From an uncultured Bacteroides sp. (lineage in GTDB: Bacteria; Bacteroidota; Bacteroidia; Bacteroidales; Bacteroidaceae), in assembly GCA_900546355.1 (NCBI GenBank), contig URCM01000002.1, positions 11,534 to 75,533 of the forward strand: DNA of 64,000 bases, written 5' to 3'. Positions 1 to 7,534 of the stretch are shown one piece after another (positions within the stretch are counted from its first letter, which is position 1; each line of letters begins with the position of its first letter). A program made the translations under genes and the position numbers. The notes under the pieces are model-generated. The model saw only the letters and a list, made by a program, of their open reading frames with translations, ran no database searches and was not told where the DNA came from.

Positions 1-878
1 TTCAAGATATCCGCTACGCTGTCGCCGATGGCCGGAGTAGGAGCTAAAGACAAGTCGATAATGCCGAACGGCACACCCAAACGGCGGGAAGCCTCCTGGG
101 CTACAAGTTGTCCTACGCGGGTAATCTTGAACGCCGTGCGCTTGATGGTTTCACACAATACTTCAAAGTTGGCATCACGGATTTGTTCGAGTACATACTT
201 CACTACTCCCGGACCGCTTACGCCTACATTGATAATGGCATCGTCTTCCGATACGCCGTGGAAAGCTCCGGCCATAAACGGATTATCATCGGGGGCATTA
301 CATAATACGACTAATTTGGCGCATCCTAATGAATCACGGTCGGCTGTCAGGCGTGCCGTATCCTTGATGATATCTCCCATCAGTCGTACCGCGTCCATGT
401 TGATGCCCGTCTTGGTTGAACCTACATTGACCGAGCTGCAAATCCGTTCCGTGCAAGCCAACGCTTCGGGGATGGAACGGATCAGCAATTCATCGCTTCG
501 GGTCATCCCTTTCGACACGATAGCCGAGTAGCCGCCAATGAAGTTCACGCCCAGTTCGGCGGCAGCCCGGTCCAGCGTGCGGGCGATTTTCACATAGTCG
601 GCAGTCGTATGGCAAGCCGCGCCTCCTACTAACGATATCGGTGTAATCGAAATACGCTTGTTTACGATAGGGATGCCGTATTCTTTCGATATGTCTTCTC
701 CTGTCTTTACCAAGTCTTTGGCGAGCCGTGTAATCTTCTCGTAGATTTTCTGGCAAAGTACATCTACATTATTGTCCGCACATTCCAGCAGGTTGATGCC
801 CATTGTAATGGTGCGCACATCGAGATTTTCTTTCTCGATCATCTTGTTGGTTTCAAGAACCTCTGATATGTTAATCAT
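1..878 (-). CDS. UPF0210 (DUF711/PFL) family protein, 3' end outside the window
   Basis: I translated this frame from the ATG at 876-878; it stays open to the window edge, so the C-terminal part is missing. About 292 residues are visible. The sequence opens with the family's typical [20 protein letters not shown] stretch and holds the conserved segments [19 protein letters not shown] and [11 protein letters not shown]. These belong to the UPF0210 (DUF711) family, whose biochemical role is not established. The gene lies 14 bases after the ACT-domain gene, and the two are regularly found together, which suggests a co-transcribed, possibly amino-acid-regulated function. The family assignment is confident; the function is open. 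Confidence 0.9.
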   Translation of the reverse strand, partial: MINISEVLETNKMIEKENLDVRTITMGINLLECADNNVDVLCQKIYEKITRLAKDLVKTGEDISKEYGIPIVNKRISITPISLVGGAACHTTADYVKIARTLDRAAAELGVNFIGGYSAIVSKGMTRSDELLIRSIPEALACTERICSSVNVGSTKTGINMDAVRLMGDIIKDTARLTADRDSLGCAKLVVLCNAPDDNPFMAGAFHGVSEDDAIINVGVSGPGVVKYVLEQIRDANFEVLCETIKRTAFKITRVGQLVAQEASRRLGVPFGIIDLSLAPTPAIGDSVADIL

Positions 879-892
879 AAGCCTGCTCTGTT

Positions 893-1165
893 TTAAATCC
901 GATGCATCTTGTCGAAAATCTCTTCACGCTGGCATTTTACTTGCACGCCCAATGCCTGTCCCACTTCCGTCAGTTCATTTACCACTTGTTCGAACGGTTT
1001 TTCGATATGCGACATATCTACAATCATCATCATATTAAAAAATTCTTGTACGATAGTTTGCGATATATCCAATATGTTGATGCCGTTCTCTGCCAAGTAA
1101 GAACAAACTTTGGCGATAATGCCTACCGAGTCTTTTCCTACAACCGTAATAATAGCTTTATTCAT
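893..1165 (-). CDS. ACT domain-containing protein (UPF0237 type)
   Basis: A 90-residue protein that is almost entirely one ACT domain. It starts with the strand [20 protein letters not shown], where the G-K-D-x-V-G-I turn is typical of ligand-binding ACT folds, and continues with a [15 protein letters not shown] helix-strand. Stand-alone ACT proteins usually bind amino acids and act as regulatory subunits. It is the first gene of a two-gene unit with the UPF0210 gene and has a TAnnTTTG promoter box about 30 bases upstream. The ligand cannot be read from the sequence. Confidence 0.9.
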   Translation of the reverse strand: MNKAIITVVGKDSVGIIAKVCSYLAENGINILDISQTIVQEFFNMMMIVDMSHIEKPFEQVVNELTEVGQALGVQVKCQREEIFDKMHRI

Positions 1166-1196
1166 AGTTTCGTCTCTATTAGTTGATTAATGGGAG

Positions 1197-1204
1197 CAAA
1201 GATA
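1197..1204 (-). promoter_or_regulatory. Bacteroidetes -7 promoter box for the ACT/UPF0210 unit
   Basis: On the minus strand this reads TATCTTTG, a match to the TAnnTTTG primary-sigma -7 element of Bacteroidetes. It lies about 30 bases upstream of the ACT gene start. Confidence 0.6.
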
Positions 1205-1254
1205 GGCAAATCTTGGCAAAACTTTTCTTTTCTCACACTTTTTTTATCCAGACG

Positions 1255-1285
1255 TTTGCATATTCAAAAATAATCCGTACCTTTG
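1255..1285 (+). promoter_or_regulatory. Bacteroidetes promoter for the tRNA-Ser pair
   Basis: TTTG at 1255-1258 and TACCTTTG at 1278-1285 are 19 bases apart, the usual spacing for -33/-7 elements in this phylum. Transcription would start about 35 bases before the first tRNA. Confidence 0.65.
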
Positions 1286-1326
1286 CATCGCTTTTGAAAA
1301 ACAGAAGCACTTCTACAACAAAGACT

Positions 1327-1411
1327 GGAGAGGTGGCAGAGTGGTCGATTGCGGCGGTCTTGAAAACCGTTGTACCGCGAGGTACCCGGGGTTCGAATCC
1401 CTGTCTCTCCG
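1327..1411 (+). tRNA. tRNA-Ser (anticodon TGA)
   Basis: The acceptor stem GGAGAGG pairs with TCTCTCC at the end (last pair G-U), followed by discriminator G. The anticodon loop CTTGAAA gives anticodon TGA, which reads UCA serine codons. The long variable arm expected of tRNA-Ser and the T-loop GTTCGAATC are present. CCA is not encoded. Confidence 0.93.
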
Positions 1412-1416
1412 CCCTG

Positions 1417-1450
1417 TAAAGCGCTTCTTGATTCTTCAAGAAGCGCTTTA
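1417..1450. repeat. perfect 15-bp hairpin between the two tRNA-Ser genes
   Basis: Arms 1417-1431 and 1436-1450 are exact reverse complements around a 4-base loop TTCT. It sits 5 bases after the first tRNA and 9 before the second. There is no clear U-tract, so it may be a processing signal for a dimeric transcript rather than a terminator. Confidence 0.7.
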
Positions 1451-1459
1451 GTCATTATT

Positions 1460-1546
1460 GGAGAGATGCCGGAGTGGTCGATCGGGCCGCACTCGAAATG
1501 CGGTGAACGGGTAACTGTTCCCAGGGTTCGAATCCCTGTCTCTCCG
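1460..1546 (+). tRNA. tRNA-Ser (anticodon CGA)
   Basis: Acceptor GGAGAGA pairs with TCTCTCC, the anticodon loop CTCGAAA gives CGA (UCG codons), a class II variable arm follows, and the T-arm contains GGTTCGAATCC. CCA is not encoded. It lies 48 bases after tRNA-Ser(TGA) and probably shares its transcript. Confidence 0.93.
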
Positions 1547-1553
1547 CAACAAG

Positions 1554-1593
1554 TGGTGTAAATCAAGCATTTGCGAGATTTACACCATTTTTT
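1554..1593 (+). terminator. rho-independent terminator after the tRNA-Ser genes
   Basis: Arms TGGTGTAAATC (1554-1564) and GATTTACACCA (1577-1587) pair perfectly and are followed by six T residues. It starts eight bases after the second tRNA. Confidence 0.85.
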
Positions 1594-1761
1594 ATACCCA
1601 AAAATTAAAGTGAGCCTAAAATGAGCATGAACGTTACATGGCTCACCCGAACATAAGTGGGGCTACGCATAAAATTTTATCGAACACAGAGACACGGAGG
1701 CACAGAGTTTTTTTATTTTGAATGGACAGAGTTCGCAAAGAAAAGTTTAGTCCCGTAACTT
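1594..1761. other. intergenic spacer without genes
   Basis: There is no coding sequence here. It holds a loose inverted repeat GTGAGCC / GGCTCAC near 1612-1650 and, at about 1684-1710, a degenerate acacagagacacggaggcacagag tract similar to one repeated at 42393-42416 and, inverted, at 42540-42563. Confidence 0.5.
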
Positions 1762-1857
1762 TTAGAAGCTGTTTTGAATTTATCGCCCAAAGCACACACG
1801 AAAACGGATACATCAAGCCAAGAAAAACTTTTTGGAGAAATTCAAAACAGCTTCTTA
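1762..1857. repeat. short copy of a dispersed inverted-repeat (MITE-like) element
   Basis: The 96-base copy begins TTAGAAGCTGTTTTGAATTT and ends with its near-perfect reverse complement. The interior carries ATCGCCCAAAGCACACACG and CATCAAGCCAAGAAAAAC, shared with the copy at 54864-55061. Both arms share a compensating change (AGAAGCTG with CAGCTTCT) relative to AGAAACTG / CAGTTTCT elsewhere. Confidence 0.8.
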
Positions 1858-1860
1858 ATT

Positions 1861-2217
1861 TCAGACTATCCGGTCTTTACACACATCTTTCCGTCCACAA
1901 GCCTTGCAAGGCTTTCCCATCCATACCTCATCAAACTGGTCAATGGCTGCTTTTGTTAATCCCTCTTCATCGGTAAATATCCCGGCTTCAAAGTTTCGCC
2001 TGTTTTCACTCTTCATTCCCAATGCCGCTCCAGTCAGATTAGCCGAACCGATATAGGCTTTCTGCAAATCGGATATCATCAGCTTGAAATGGATACGAGG
2101 ACACAAGGCACGCTCTAATCCTTTCCACAACGCAGGATACTTGTCGAAGTCGTTTCGGAAGTTCTCACCCGGCTCTTTGGCGTGAAGCAATCTTACGCTG
2201 GTCGTTTTGAATGTAAC
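1861..2217 (-). pseudogene. PLD-like (HKD motif) protein, N-terminus lost
   Basis: The open frame encodes the C-terminal half of a phospholipase D-like protein. It carries one HKD motif, H-x-K-x4-D in HFKLMISD, followed by AYIGSANLTGAALG, and a Cys-rich tail (CKACGRKDVC). Members of this group are nuclease or transferase-like and normally have a further N-terminal region. Here the frame continues upstream only to the TGA that ends the preceding gene (2221-2223), so 109-118 residues remain. It may start at TTG 2190 or not be expressed. I read it as a remnant left by a deletion at the junction around 2215. Confidence 0.6.
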
Positions 2218-2220
2218 GTA

Positions 2221-2973
2221 TCATGCTTTGCTGTTTTCAGGTTCTGCTTCCGTTGCAGAAACCTTATACTTCTTGTCGAAATCTTCAATAAACGTCTTCA
2301 AATCCTCACATTTTCCTTGTATCAAATGTTGATAATCAAATCTCCCTGGAACCGTATACACATAATAATCCTGGTAATTACCACATTCCGACAGTGTCTG
2401 GAGCCGCACTGCATAGTCGTTTGAAAAAGTCATCATTTCGTAAGCTGCTTTCACATAGCGGTCAGCTCTTGGCAATTTTCCCGGCCCTTCACTGCCATTG
2501 AACAAATGTTCCAAGGTTCCACTTTCTACAGGAGCGCAACCAAGAATGTCGTAGCAGTCTTTATGCAGCAGCAACAAGACCTGACAATCACCATAACCGA
2601 ACCTCGGTGCACAAAGCCCGCTTTTTACTTCTTTAATCATCCATATCAAGTCCGGGCTTTTATACCCTGAAGCTACTTTCTTCTTTAGATCTGCCCAATA
2701 ACCTTCTCTGCCCCTCTGCTCATTACCCATATACAGAGGATCATAGTGCATATAGCTGTCATCACGTTCCGCAAGTCCCAGTTGCTTTTCCAACTCATGT
2801 ATCTCCCTGTTCATCTCCTCCCGTTTTTTCTCTTCTGCTTTTTGCTCTTTAATCTTTTGGGGCGTTTTGCTATAAATCCATTTACCTATATGATACATGG
2901 CAATGAACGGACTGCAAATCACTAATCCGCCGATGATGGCCCCAAAAAGGAGATCATCTTTATCTATTTTCAT
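2221..2973 (-). CDS. uncharacterised membrane-anchored protein
   Basis: A protein of about 250 residues; I chose the ATG giving MKIDKDDLLFG over the one 18 bases upstream (2991), though both overlap the previous gene. One N-terminal transmembrane segment (about residues 8-30, LLFGAIIGGLVICSPFIAM) is followed by a Lys/Glu-rich coiled-coil stretch and a soluble domain with several Cys. I do not recognise a family. It overlaps the zinc-ribbon gene start and belongs to the minus-strand unit 4106-1861. The membrane anchor is clear; the function is unknown. Confidence 0.65.
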   Translation of the reverse strand: MKIDKDDLLFGAIIGGLVICSPFIAMYHIGKWIYSKTPQKIKEQKAEEKKREEMNREIHELEKQLGLAERDDSYMHYDPLYMGNEQRGREGYWADLKKKVASGYKSPDLIWMIKEVKSGLCAPRFGYGDCQVLLLLHKDCYDILGCAPVESGTLEHLFNGSEGPGKLPRADRYVKAAYEMMTFSNDYAVRLQTLSECGNYQDYYVYTVPGRFDYQHLIQGKCEDLKTFIEDFDKKYKVSATEAEPENSKA

Positions 2974-3190
2974 TGTTATCGTTTTTATCATTCTTTTCCC
3001 TTTCTATCGTTTCCCATATACCTTTATACACCGGATAAGCCAACAATTGGAATACAGGCAACGTGCGTCTGCTTCCACAACGTTTGCAAGGCATCGGAAC
3101 GGAATAGACCATTGCACCGTATTCCACATCCGGTGCCATAAAGACTTTCTTGCACTCGGTGCAGATGAATAATGTTTTTCCTCGTATCAT
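2960..3190 (-). CDS. small zinc-ribbon protein
   Basis: 76 residues with two Cys pairs, FICTECKKVF and MPCKRCGSR, spaced as a zinc ribbon, followed by a charged tail ending KNDKNDNNENR. It could be a small nucleic-acid- or protein-binding adaptor, but nothing more specific is visible. It starts four bases after the stop of the 3194-3736 gene and overlaps the next gene, so the three look translationally coupled. Confidence 0.65.
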   Translation of the reverse strand: MIRGKTLFICTECKKVFMAPDVEYGAMVYSVPMPCKRCGSRRTLPVFQLLAYPVYKGIWETIEREKNDKNDNNENR

Positions 3191-3193
3191 AAC

Positions 3194-3736
3194 TCATTCT
3201 GTTTTTTTATTGCAAGCCGCTACCTTAGCTTCCTCTTTAGAAACAACCGGACTTGCCGTGAACCCGATTGGGCGTTTCTCTTCTCTTTCACTCAATTCGT
3301 TCTGCAATAAATCGCACATATCGTCTACGGCATGTTTCACATCCGCAAAGTACTCATAGAAAAGCGAAAGCAGCATCTTGCGATTGGCAAAGTAAAAATG
3401 TGCGTCAACGATTATCTCGTCGTTAAAAGCCTTCAATGTTGACAAATAATCCTCGTCCGTATTCACTTTATCGGCAATAAAAGTCTTGCGCAACAAATCC
3501 AGTTTTGCATATTTTTTGTCCTTCATCCGGAACGAAATGTCACACCGGGGATATTCCCCGTCCAAGTCGAACTCTACATTATAATAATAGTCTTCAAACA
3601 GCACCTGTATCATGCCGTCTTTCACTTCCACCTGTATGCCTTCCGCGGTCAGATAATCCACCACCGCCTTGCGCATCCGGCTAACGTCATAACAGAAAAA
3701 CATCCGTTTCCAAAAAGAAGTTATCGCCTTGTTCAT
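3194..3736 (-). CDS. uncharacterised 180-residue protein
   Basis: A soluble acidic/aromatic protein with an alpha-beta pattern (VEVKDGMIQVLFEDYYYNVE then RCDISFRMKDKKYAKLDLL) that resembles the general layout of YbjN or secretion-chaperone-like folds. This is a loose impression, not a family match. It has no signal peptide or membrane segment. It lies 21 bases downstream of the M48 peptidase fragment, whose 5' half and promoter are lost, so its expression here is uncertain. Confidence 0.6.
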   Translation of the reverse strand: MNKAITSFWKRMFFCYDVSRMRKAVVDYLTAEGIQVEVKDGMIQVLFEDYYYNVEFDLDGEYPRCDISFRMKDKKYAKLDLLRKTFIADKVNTDEDYLSTLKAFNDEIIVDAHFYFANRKMLLSLFYEYFADVKHAVDDMCDLLQNELSEREEKRPIGFTASPVVSKEEAKVAACNKKTE

Positions 3737-3757
3737 ATCACTGCTGAGTTTAGTTGA

Positions 3758-4106
3758 TTAATACCTGTTCCGCTGGCTACGGTAAGCATACGAAACCTTC
3801 CAACGGTCCAGTTCCAATGCCCGCACACACAATTGAGGGTGCGAATAAAAAATACACTGATACTCTTGTTGTATCCGGTTCCAAAGCGAAGAGCGCTTCA
3901 GTGCCTCATACGCTTTTCCTTGTTCCACCAGACAGTCCGGCTGGCGGGAGTCTTCTTTCATTCCCGATGCCAACTTTATCAATACCGACTGATAGGTTTC
4001 TTCGCCAACGACTGCTGCCCCACAACGGTCGGCAGACAATTCGCTCTTCCTGTTCCAGTATTGCAAAGCCAGATAAAGCGGCGAAAACATCATCCAAGGT
4101 ATTCTA
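3758..4106 (-). pseudogene. M48 family metallopeptidase, C-terminal fragment
   Basis: Read on the minus strand, the part from about 4106 downward encodes WMMFSPLYLALQYW followed by NRKSELSADRCGAAVVG. ExxxD in SELSAD is the third zinc-ligand motif of M48 peptidases, and this context normally follows the HExxH helix. The HExxH and membrane segments are absent: upstream of about 4110 the frame turns into antisense of the truncated plus-strand gene. The peptidase therefore lacks its active-site helix and cannot be functional as it stands. The breakpoint is estimated to within about 15 bases. Confidence 0.65.
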
Positions 4107-5170
4107 CATTCCAACAAGAGACCGCTCCTGTACTGAAGGACCTGAAAGCGGACGAACCGGATGTGTACTGGGGCATCGTGACGGTGATTTACATGCGGTG
4201 CAGGCAGATAGGCCCTTATAAATTGGGCATCAAACGCACCTTCCACTTGTTGATAGACGAACTGGACGGTATGTTGTTCCAATGGTATCCCGAACGGGCG
4301 GACGCACACGAGACGGCTTTCAACCTGAAAGGACTGAGTTACGGCACCAACCTATGGAAAATCATCGAATATTGTGTCATCTTGTTCCGGCGGTATACGG
4401 AAGCTGATTTCAGCAAGTATGCCAGCCAAATCATGAGGCTGTTCAACTGGGGAGAGGTGAGTTACTGGCGCATACCCGGTTGTCCGTACCGCCAGGGAAG
4501 CGAAGTATGGCTGTTCTCGGAACAAAGTTTAGGCCGTGCCACCAACGGCTTCTACATCGTTTTGCGCCTGGAAGCAGGAAAGGATAACCGCACATTCCTG
4601 CTGAAAGACGCCCTTAACTATTGCTTCTGGACGATAGACCAAGACGGCGAACCGCCCATCCTGCAAGCCAGCCGGGGGGCAAGCACGCATAAGGAATGGT
4701 GTTTTTACCTGTACGAATACGATGAAGAAAACAGCTTGCTTCATTTAGATGCCAATCCGGATACGGGTAATCTGTTCGGCCTGCCGGAGACATTACAAAA
4801 GATACATACGGACCATCCCCAAGGCAAAGACGAGAAGGTATGGAGCATTATCTTGCGGAAATGGGAAGAAGAACAAGGCGAAGCCGTCTTCCAGCAAGCC
4901 AAGGAGCGGCTTTCGGGCAGAATCGAATTAAACGATACCTATCGGGTGAAAGACGTGTGCATCAACCGGACCAGTCTTACGTTATCCATCGAGCAGGAAG
5001 GACGCACTACCGATTACCGGATGCCCATTGAAACGTATGATTTCTTAGCCGACATCCATCCTGCACAAAACGTTCTGATAGTGAAACGTGAGGAAGACGG
5101 CAGGATTTATGTGGAATGGCCGGACTGGGGATATGGCATTCCTTTGTCTGAGTTCAGCCTTGTCCGATGA
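4107..5170 (+). pseudogene. uncharacterised protein, N-terminus lost
   Basis: About 350 residues of well-formed coding sequence run from near 4107 (STFQQETAPVLKDL) to the TGA at 5168. The open frame extends left to 3833, but that part is only the antisense of the M48 fragment. No ATG lies at a sensible position, so the native start appears lost. Trp/Tyr-rich segments such as YRQGSEVWLFSEQSLGRA suggest a soluble protein; I do not recognise the family. It sits head to head with the M48 fragment, consistent with one deletion removing both 5' ends and their shared promoter region. Confidence 0.55.
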
Positions 5171-5200
5171 CCTAAGGCTAAGAGCTTGTTTGGTATTGAA

Positions 5201-5251
5201 AGTGAAGCGTCTCGGATACCTCCACGTTGGGCGTAACCGGTACGCTTCACT
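5201..5251. repeat. long-armed intergenic hairpin
   Basis: AGTGAAGCGT at 5201-5210 pairs perfectly with ACGCTTCACT at 5242-5251, enclosing a 31-base structured loop. It lies between the converging ends of the truncated gene and pyrH and may act as a bidirectional stop, although it has no U-tract. Confidence 0.5.
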
Positions 5252-5303
5252 ATGTGTTGCAAATGATTTTCGCAATCCATTCCTGACTGGTTGGCAGGCT
5301 CGC

Positions 5304-6014
5304 TTAATTATGGACTAACGTGCCGATATTTTCACCGGCTATTACTTTTTTCAGGTTGCCTACCGTGTCCATATCGAATACGATGATGGGCAGGTTGTTT
5401 TCTTTGCACATACAGGTAGCGGTTAAGTCCATTACTTTTAAGCCGCGTGCCAACACTTCATCGTAAGTAATGTCATCAAACTTCTTGGCGGTCGGGTCTT
5501 TTTCGGGGTCTGCAGTATAGATGCCGTCCACCCGGGTGCCTTTCAGCATGACGTCGGCTTCTATTTCGATGCCACGCAAGGATGAGCCGGTGTCGGTAGT
5601 AAAGAAAGGATTGCCCGTACCGGCCGACATGATGACTACTTCTCCGTTTTCCATCGCTTCGATGGCTTTCCATTTCGAATAAAATTCGCCGATAGGTTCC
5701 ATGCGGATAGCCGTCAGTACACGGGCTTTTACGCCTTGAGCCGTCAATGCGGAGCTAAGTCCCAGGCTGTTGATGACCGTGGCAAGCATTCCCATCTGGT
5801 CGCCTTTCACCCGGTCGAACCCTTTTCCTGCGCCGCTCAGCCCGCGGAAGATGTTTCCTCCTCCGATGACAATTCCGATTTGTACGCCCATGTCGTGTAT
5901 TTCTTTTATTTGTCCGGCGTATTCACCCAACCGTTTTTCATCGATACCATATTTTTTTTCTCCCATCAGGCTTTCGCCGCTTAACTTTAATAAAATACGT
6001 TTGAACTTTGCCAT
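5304..6014 (-). CDS. pyrH: UMP kinase
   Basis: Bacterial UMP kinase of 236 residues, which phosphorylates UMP to UDP in pyrimidine nucleotide synthesis in the cytoplasm. I take the ATG giving MAKFKRILLKLSGESLMG; an in-frame upstream ATG adds 12 unlikely residues and lies over the promoter. Visible motifs are KLSGES (10-15), the glycine loop GGGNIFRG (51-58), DQMGML (72-77) and GTGNPFFTTD (132-141), all typical of the amino-acid-kinase fold. It appears monocistronic with a TACCTTTG box just upstream. Converging genes and a hairpin lie downstream. Confidence 0.96.
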   Translation of the reverse strand: MAKFKRILLKLSGESLMGEKKYGIDEKRLGEYAGQIKEIHDMGVQIGIVIGGGNIFRGLSGAGKGFDRVKGDQMGMLATVINSLGLSSALTAQGVKARVLTAIRMEPIGEFYSKWKAIEAMENGEVVIMSAGTGNPFFTTDTGSSLRGIEIEADVMLKGTRVDGIYTADPEKDPTAKKFDDITYDEVLARGLKVMDLTATCMCKENNLPIIVFDMDTVGNLKKVIAGENIGTLVHN

Positions 6015-6047
6015 ATTCAGAATCTTTTTAGTGGTTATGTTTGTAGG

Positions 6048-6055
6048 CAAAGGTA
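6048..6055 (-). promoter_or_regulatory. -7 promoter box for pyrH
   Basis: On the minus strand the sequence is TACCTTTG, matching TAnnTTTG. It sits 34 bases before the chosen pyrH start and supports that start over the upstream ATG. Confidence 0.6.
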
Positions 6056-6078
6056 AAAAAATAAATTGATAGGGATTA

Positions 6079-6229
6079 AGAAACTGTTTTGAATTTCTCT
6101 AAAAAGTTTTTCTTGTCTTGATGTATCCGTTTTTGTGTATGCTTCGGACGATTTTAGGCTCCTTTCCGTTTCTGTAATACCTCAAAAACTCATCCCCAAT
6201 CAGCACACGATAGATTCAAAACAGTTTCT
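6079..6229. repeat. MITE-like inverted-repeat element, inverted orientation
   Basis: Starts AAGAAACTGTTTTGAATTT and ends ATTCAAAACAGTTTCT. The interior (TTGATGTATCCGTTTTTGTG and CCTCAAAAACTCATCC) matches the reverse complement of 54864-55061, but a middle segment of about 45 bases is missing. It fills part of the 510-base gap between pyrH and the phosphodiesterase gene. Confidence 0.8.
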
Positions 6230-6420
6230 GAGTATTTGCTCAGTGACCTTTGGAGATTTCAAAATGAAAAAACGTCGCGGCATTTCTTTCATGCGGCGAC
6301 GTTCGAGAGAGAATTCGTTTGGTTATTTGTCAGTGCTTATTGATTGATTTTTTCCCCTTTTCTGACATTGCAAAGATAGGTACGGATTGTTACGTAAATA
6401 TTTCTATTTTGTGACAATTA

Positions 6421-6514
6421 TAAAAACTGTTTTGGGTTTCTTTTTCATCACAGAAGCGGATGTGCCTAAAAAACTCATTCCTAATCAGCATACGATAAAT
6501 TCAAAACATTTTCT
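6421..6514. repeat. MITE-like element with an internal deletion
   Basis: Begins TAAAAACTGTTTTGGGTTTC and ends TTCAAAACATTTTCT. The interior ATCACAGAAGCGGA and AACTCATTCCTAATCAGCA matches only the right half of the longer copies, so the left half was deleted. It ends just after the stop of the phosphodiesterase gene. Confidence 0.7.
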
Positions 6515-6526
6515 TCTATGTATTCT

Positions 6527-7285
6527 TTATTGAACCAATCCTTTCGCTTTTAACGGGTGGTCGGTCGTGATATAATCCACTTTCATACCGATAAGTTTCT
6601 TCATGTCTTTTACATTGTTTACAGTCCATACATTGACCGTTAATCCAAGTTCATGGGCTTCTTTCACCCATTCGGGATGTTTGTAAAGCGCTTTGTAGGG
6701 ATAGTCTATTCCGGTCAGACCTTTGGCTTTGATGTCTTTCGGGGCAACATCACCTTCCAGGTATGCCACTTTGGCGTCAGGGTTTAATTTGACGAGCTGT
6801 TCACACACGTTCATGCTGAACGAAATATATTCCACTTGTTTTTCCAGTCCGTATTCTTTTACCATATTGACGCAGGCTTTTGCAATCCGTTCTTCTTGTT
6901 CTTTGGTTTTGTGAGGCTTGATTTCGAGGATAAGTTGGATGTGGGGAAGTTGCTGTCCGGCTCTTAAGTAGTCGTTCAGTGTAGGGAGCGTTTCGCCGTT
7001 TTTCAGTTTCAAGTCTTTCAGCTTGTCGAATTCTGTGTCGGCTATGACCCATCCTCCGATGATGTCGTCGTGATTTACTACCACTGTGTTGTCGGCGGTA
7101 AGTTGCACATCAAATTCAGAACCATAAACCTTGGCTTCGGCTGCTTTGTTCAAGCCGGTGATAGAGTTTTGAGCCGATCCTTCGGCTTTCCAGAATCCGC
7201 GATGTGCGATAACTTGAGTTTGTGCCTGTGTTGCCAGTGTAAAGAAAGCACAAACGCAAGCGATGAATAATGCTTTGGTTTTCAT
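6527..7285 (-). CDS. secreted glycerophosphodiester phosphodiesterase
   Basis: A GDPD-family enzyme of 252 residues that hydrolyses glycerophosphodiesters to an alcohol and glycerol-3-phosphate (family knowledge). A signal peptide (about 1-22, cleavage after ATQAQ) sends it to the periplasm; there is no lipobox. Catalytic residues of the TIM-barrel are visible: H28-R29 in IAHRG, E57 and D59 in SEFDV, and H72 in VNHDD. The insertion between HRG and the acidic pair is typical of short bacterial GDPDs. It is a stand-alone gene, separate from the two GDPD lipoproteins at 27022 and 29621, and may share their nutrient role. Confidence 0.92.
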   Translation of the reverse strand: MKTKALFIACVCAFFTLATQAQTQVIAHRGFWKAEGSAQNSITGLNKAAEAKVYGSEFDVQLTADNTVVVNHDDIIGGWVIADTEFDKLKDLKLKNGETLPTLNDYLRAGQQLPHIQLILEIKPHKTKEQEERIAKACVNMVKEYGLEKQVEYISFSMNVCEQLVKLNPDAKVAYLEGDVAPKDIKAKGLTGIDYPYKALYKHPEWVKEAHELGLTVNVWTVNNVKDMKKLIGMKVDYITTDHPLKAKGLVQ

Positions 7286-7506
7286 GTCGTTTGATATTTA
7301 AAAGTGAATTTACAATCGTTTGACTTTAAAAACGTTTTCTTCGTATTTCGGGTTGTAAATATACATCAAATCATCGGATTCTACAAAATCAGGCTTTAAT
7401 CTCTTATGTGTGTGCAGCCATATCGTAGGGGTTTAGAGTGGGATATGACAACAGTAAGAAGAAGATGTGACAATATTGTGTATTGTGTTGTGTATGACTG
7501 TCCTTT

Positions 7507-7533
7507 CCGTAAGATTGATAATCTTTCTACGGG
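7507..7533 (-). terminator. possible terminator of the MATE gene
   Basis: An imperfect hairpin CCGTAAGATT-gat-AATCTTtCTACGG starts directly after the MATE stop on the minus strand. The U-tract is weak. Confidence 0.4.
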
Positions 7534-7534
7534 A

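Noticed and set aside
1183-1566. Open frames over the tRNA-Ser genes
   Set aside because: They are produced by the tRNA sequences and the hairpin and do not encode proteins.
3833-4106. Left extension of the plus-strand gene ending at 5170
   Set aside because: This part is exactly antisense to the M48 peptidase fragment and has no family features of its own.
1600-5250. Integrated island at the tRNA-Ser 3' end
   Set aside because: Decayed genes follow the tRNA pair, but I see no integrase and no repeat of the tRNA 3' end at the far side, so an island cannot be supported.
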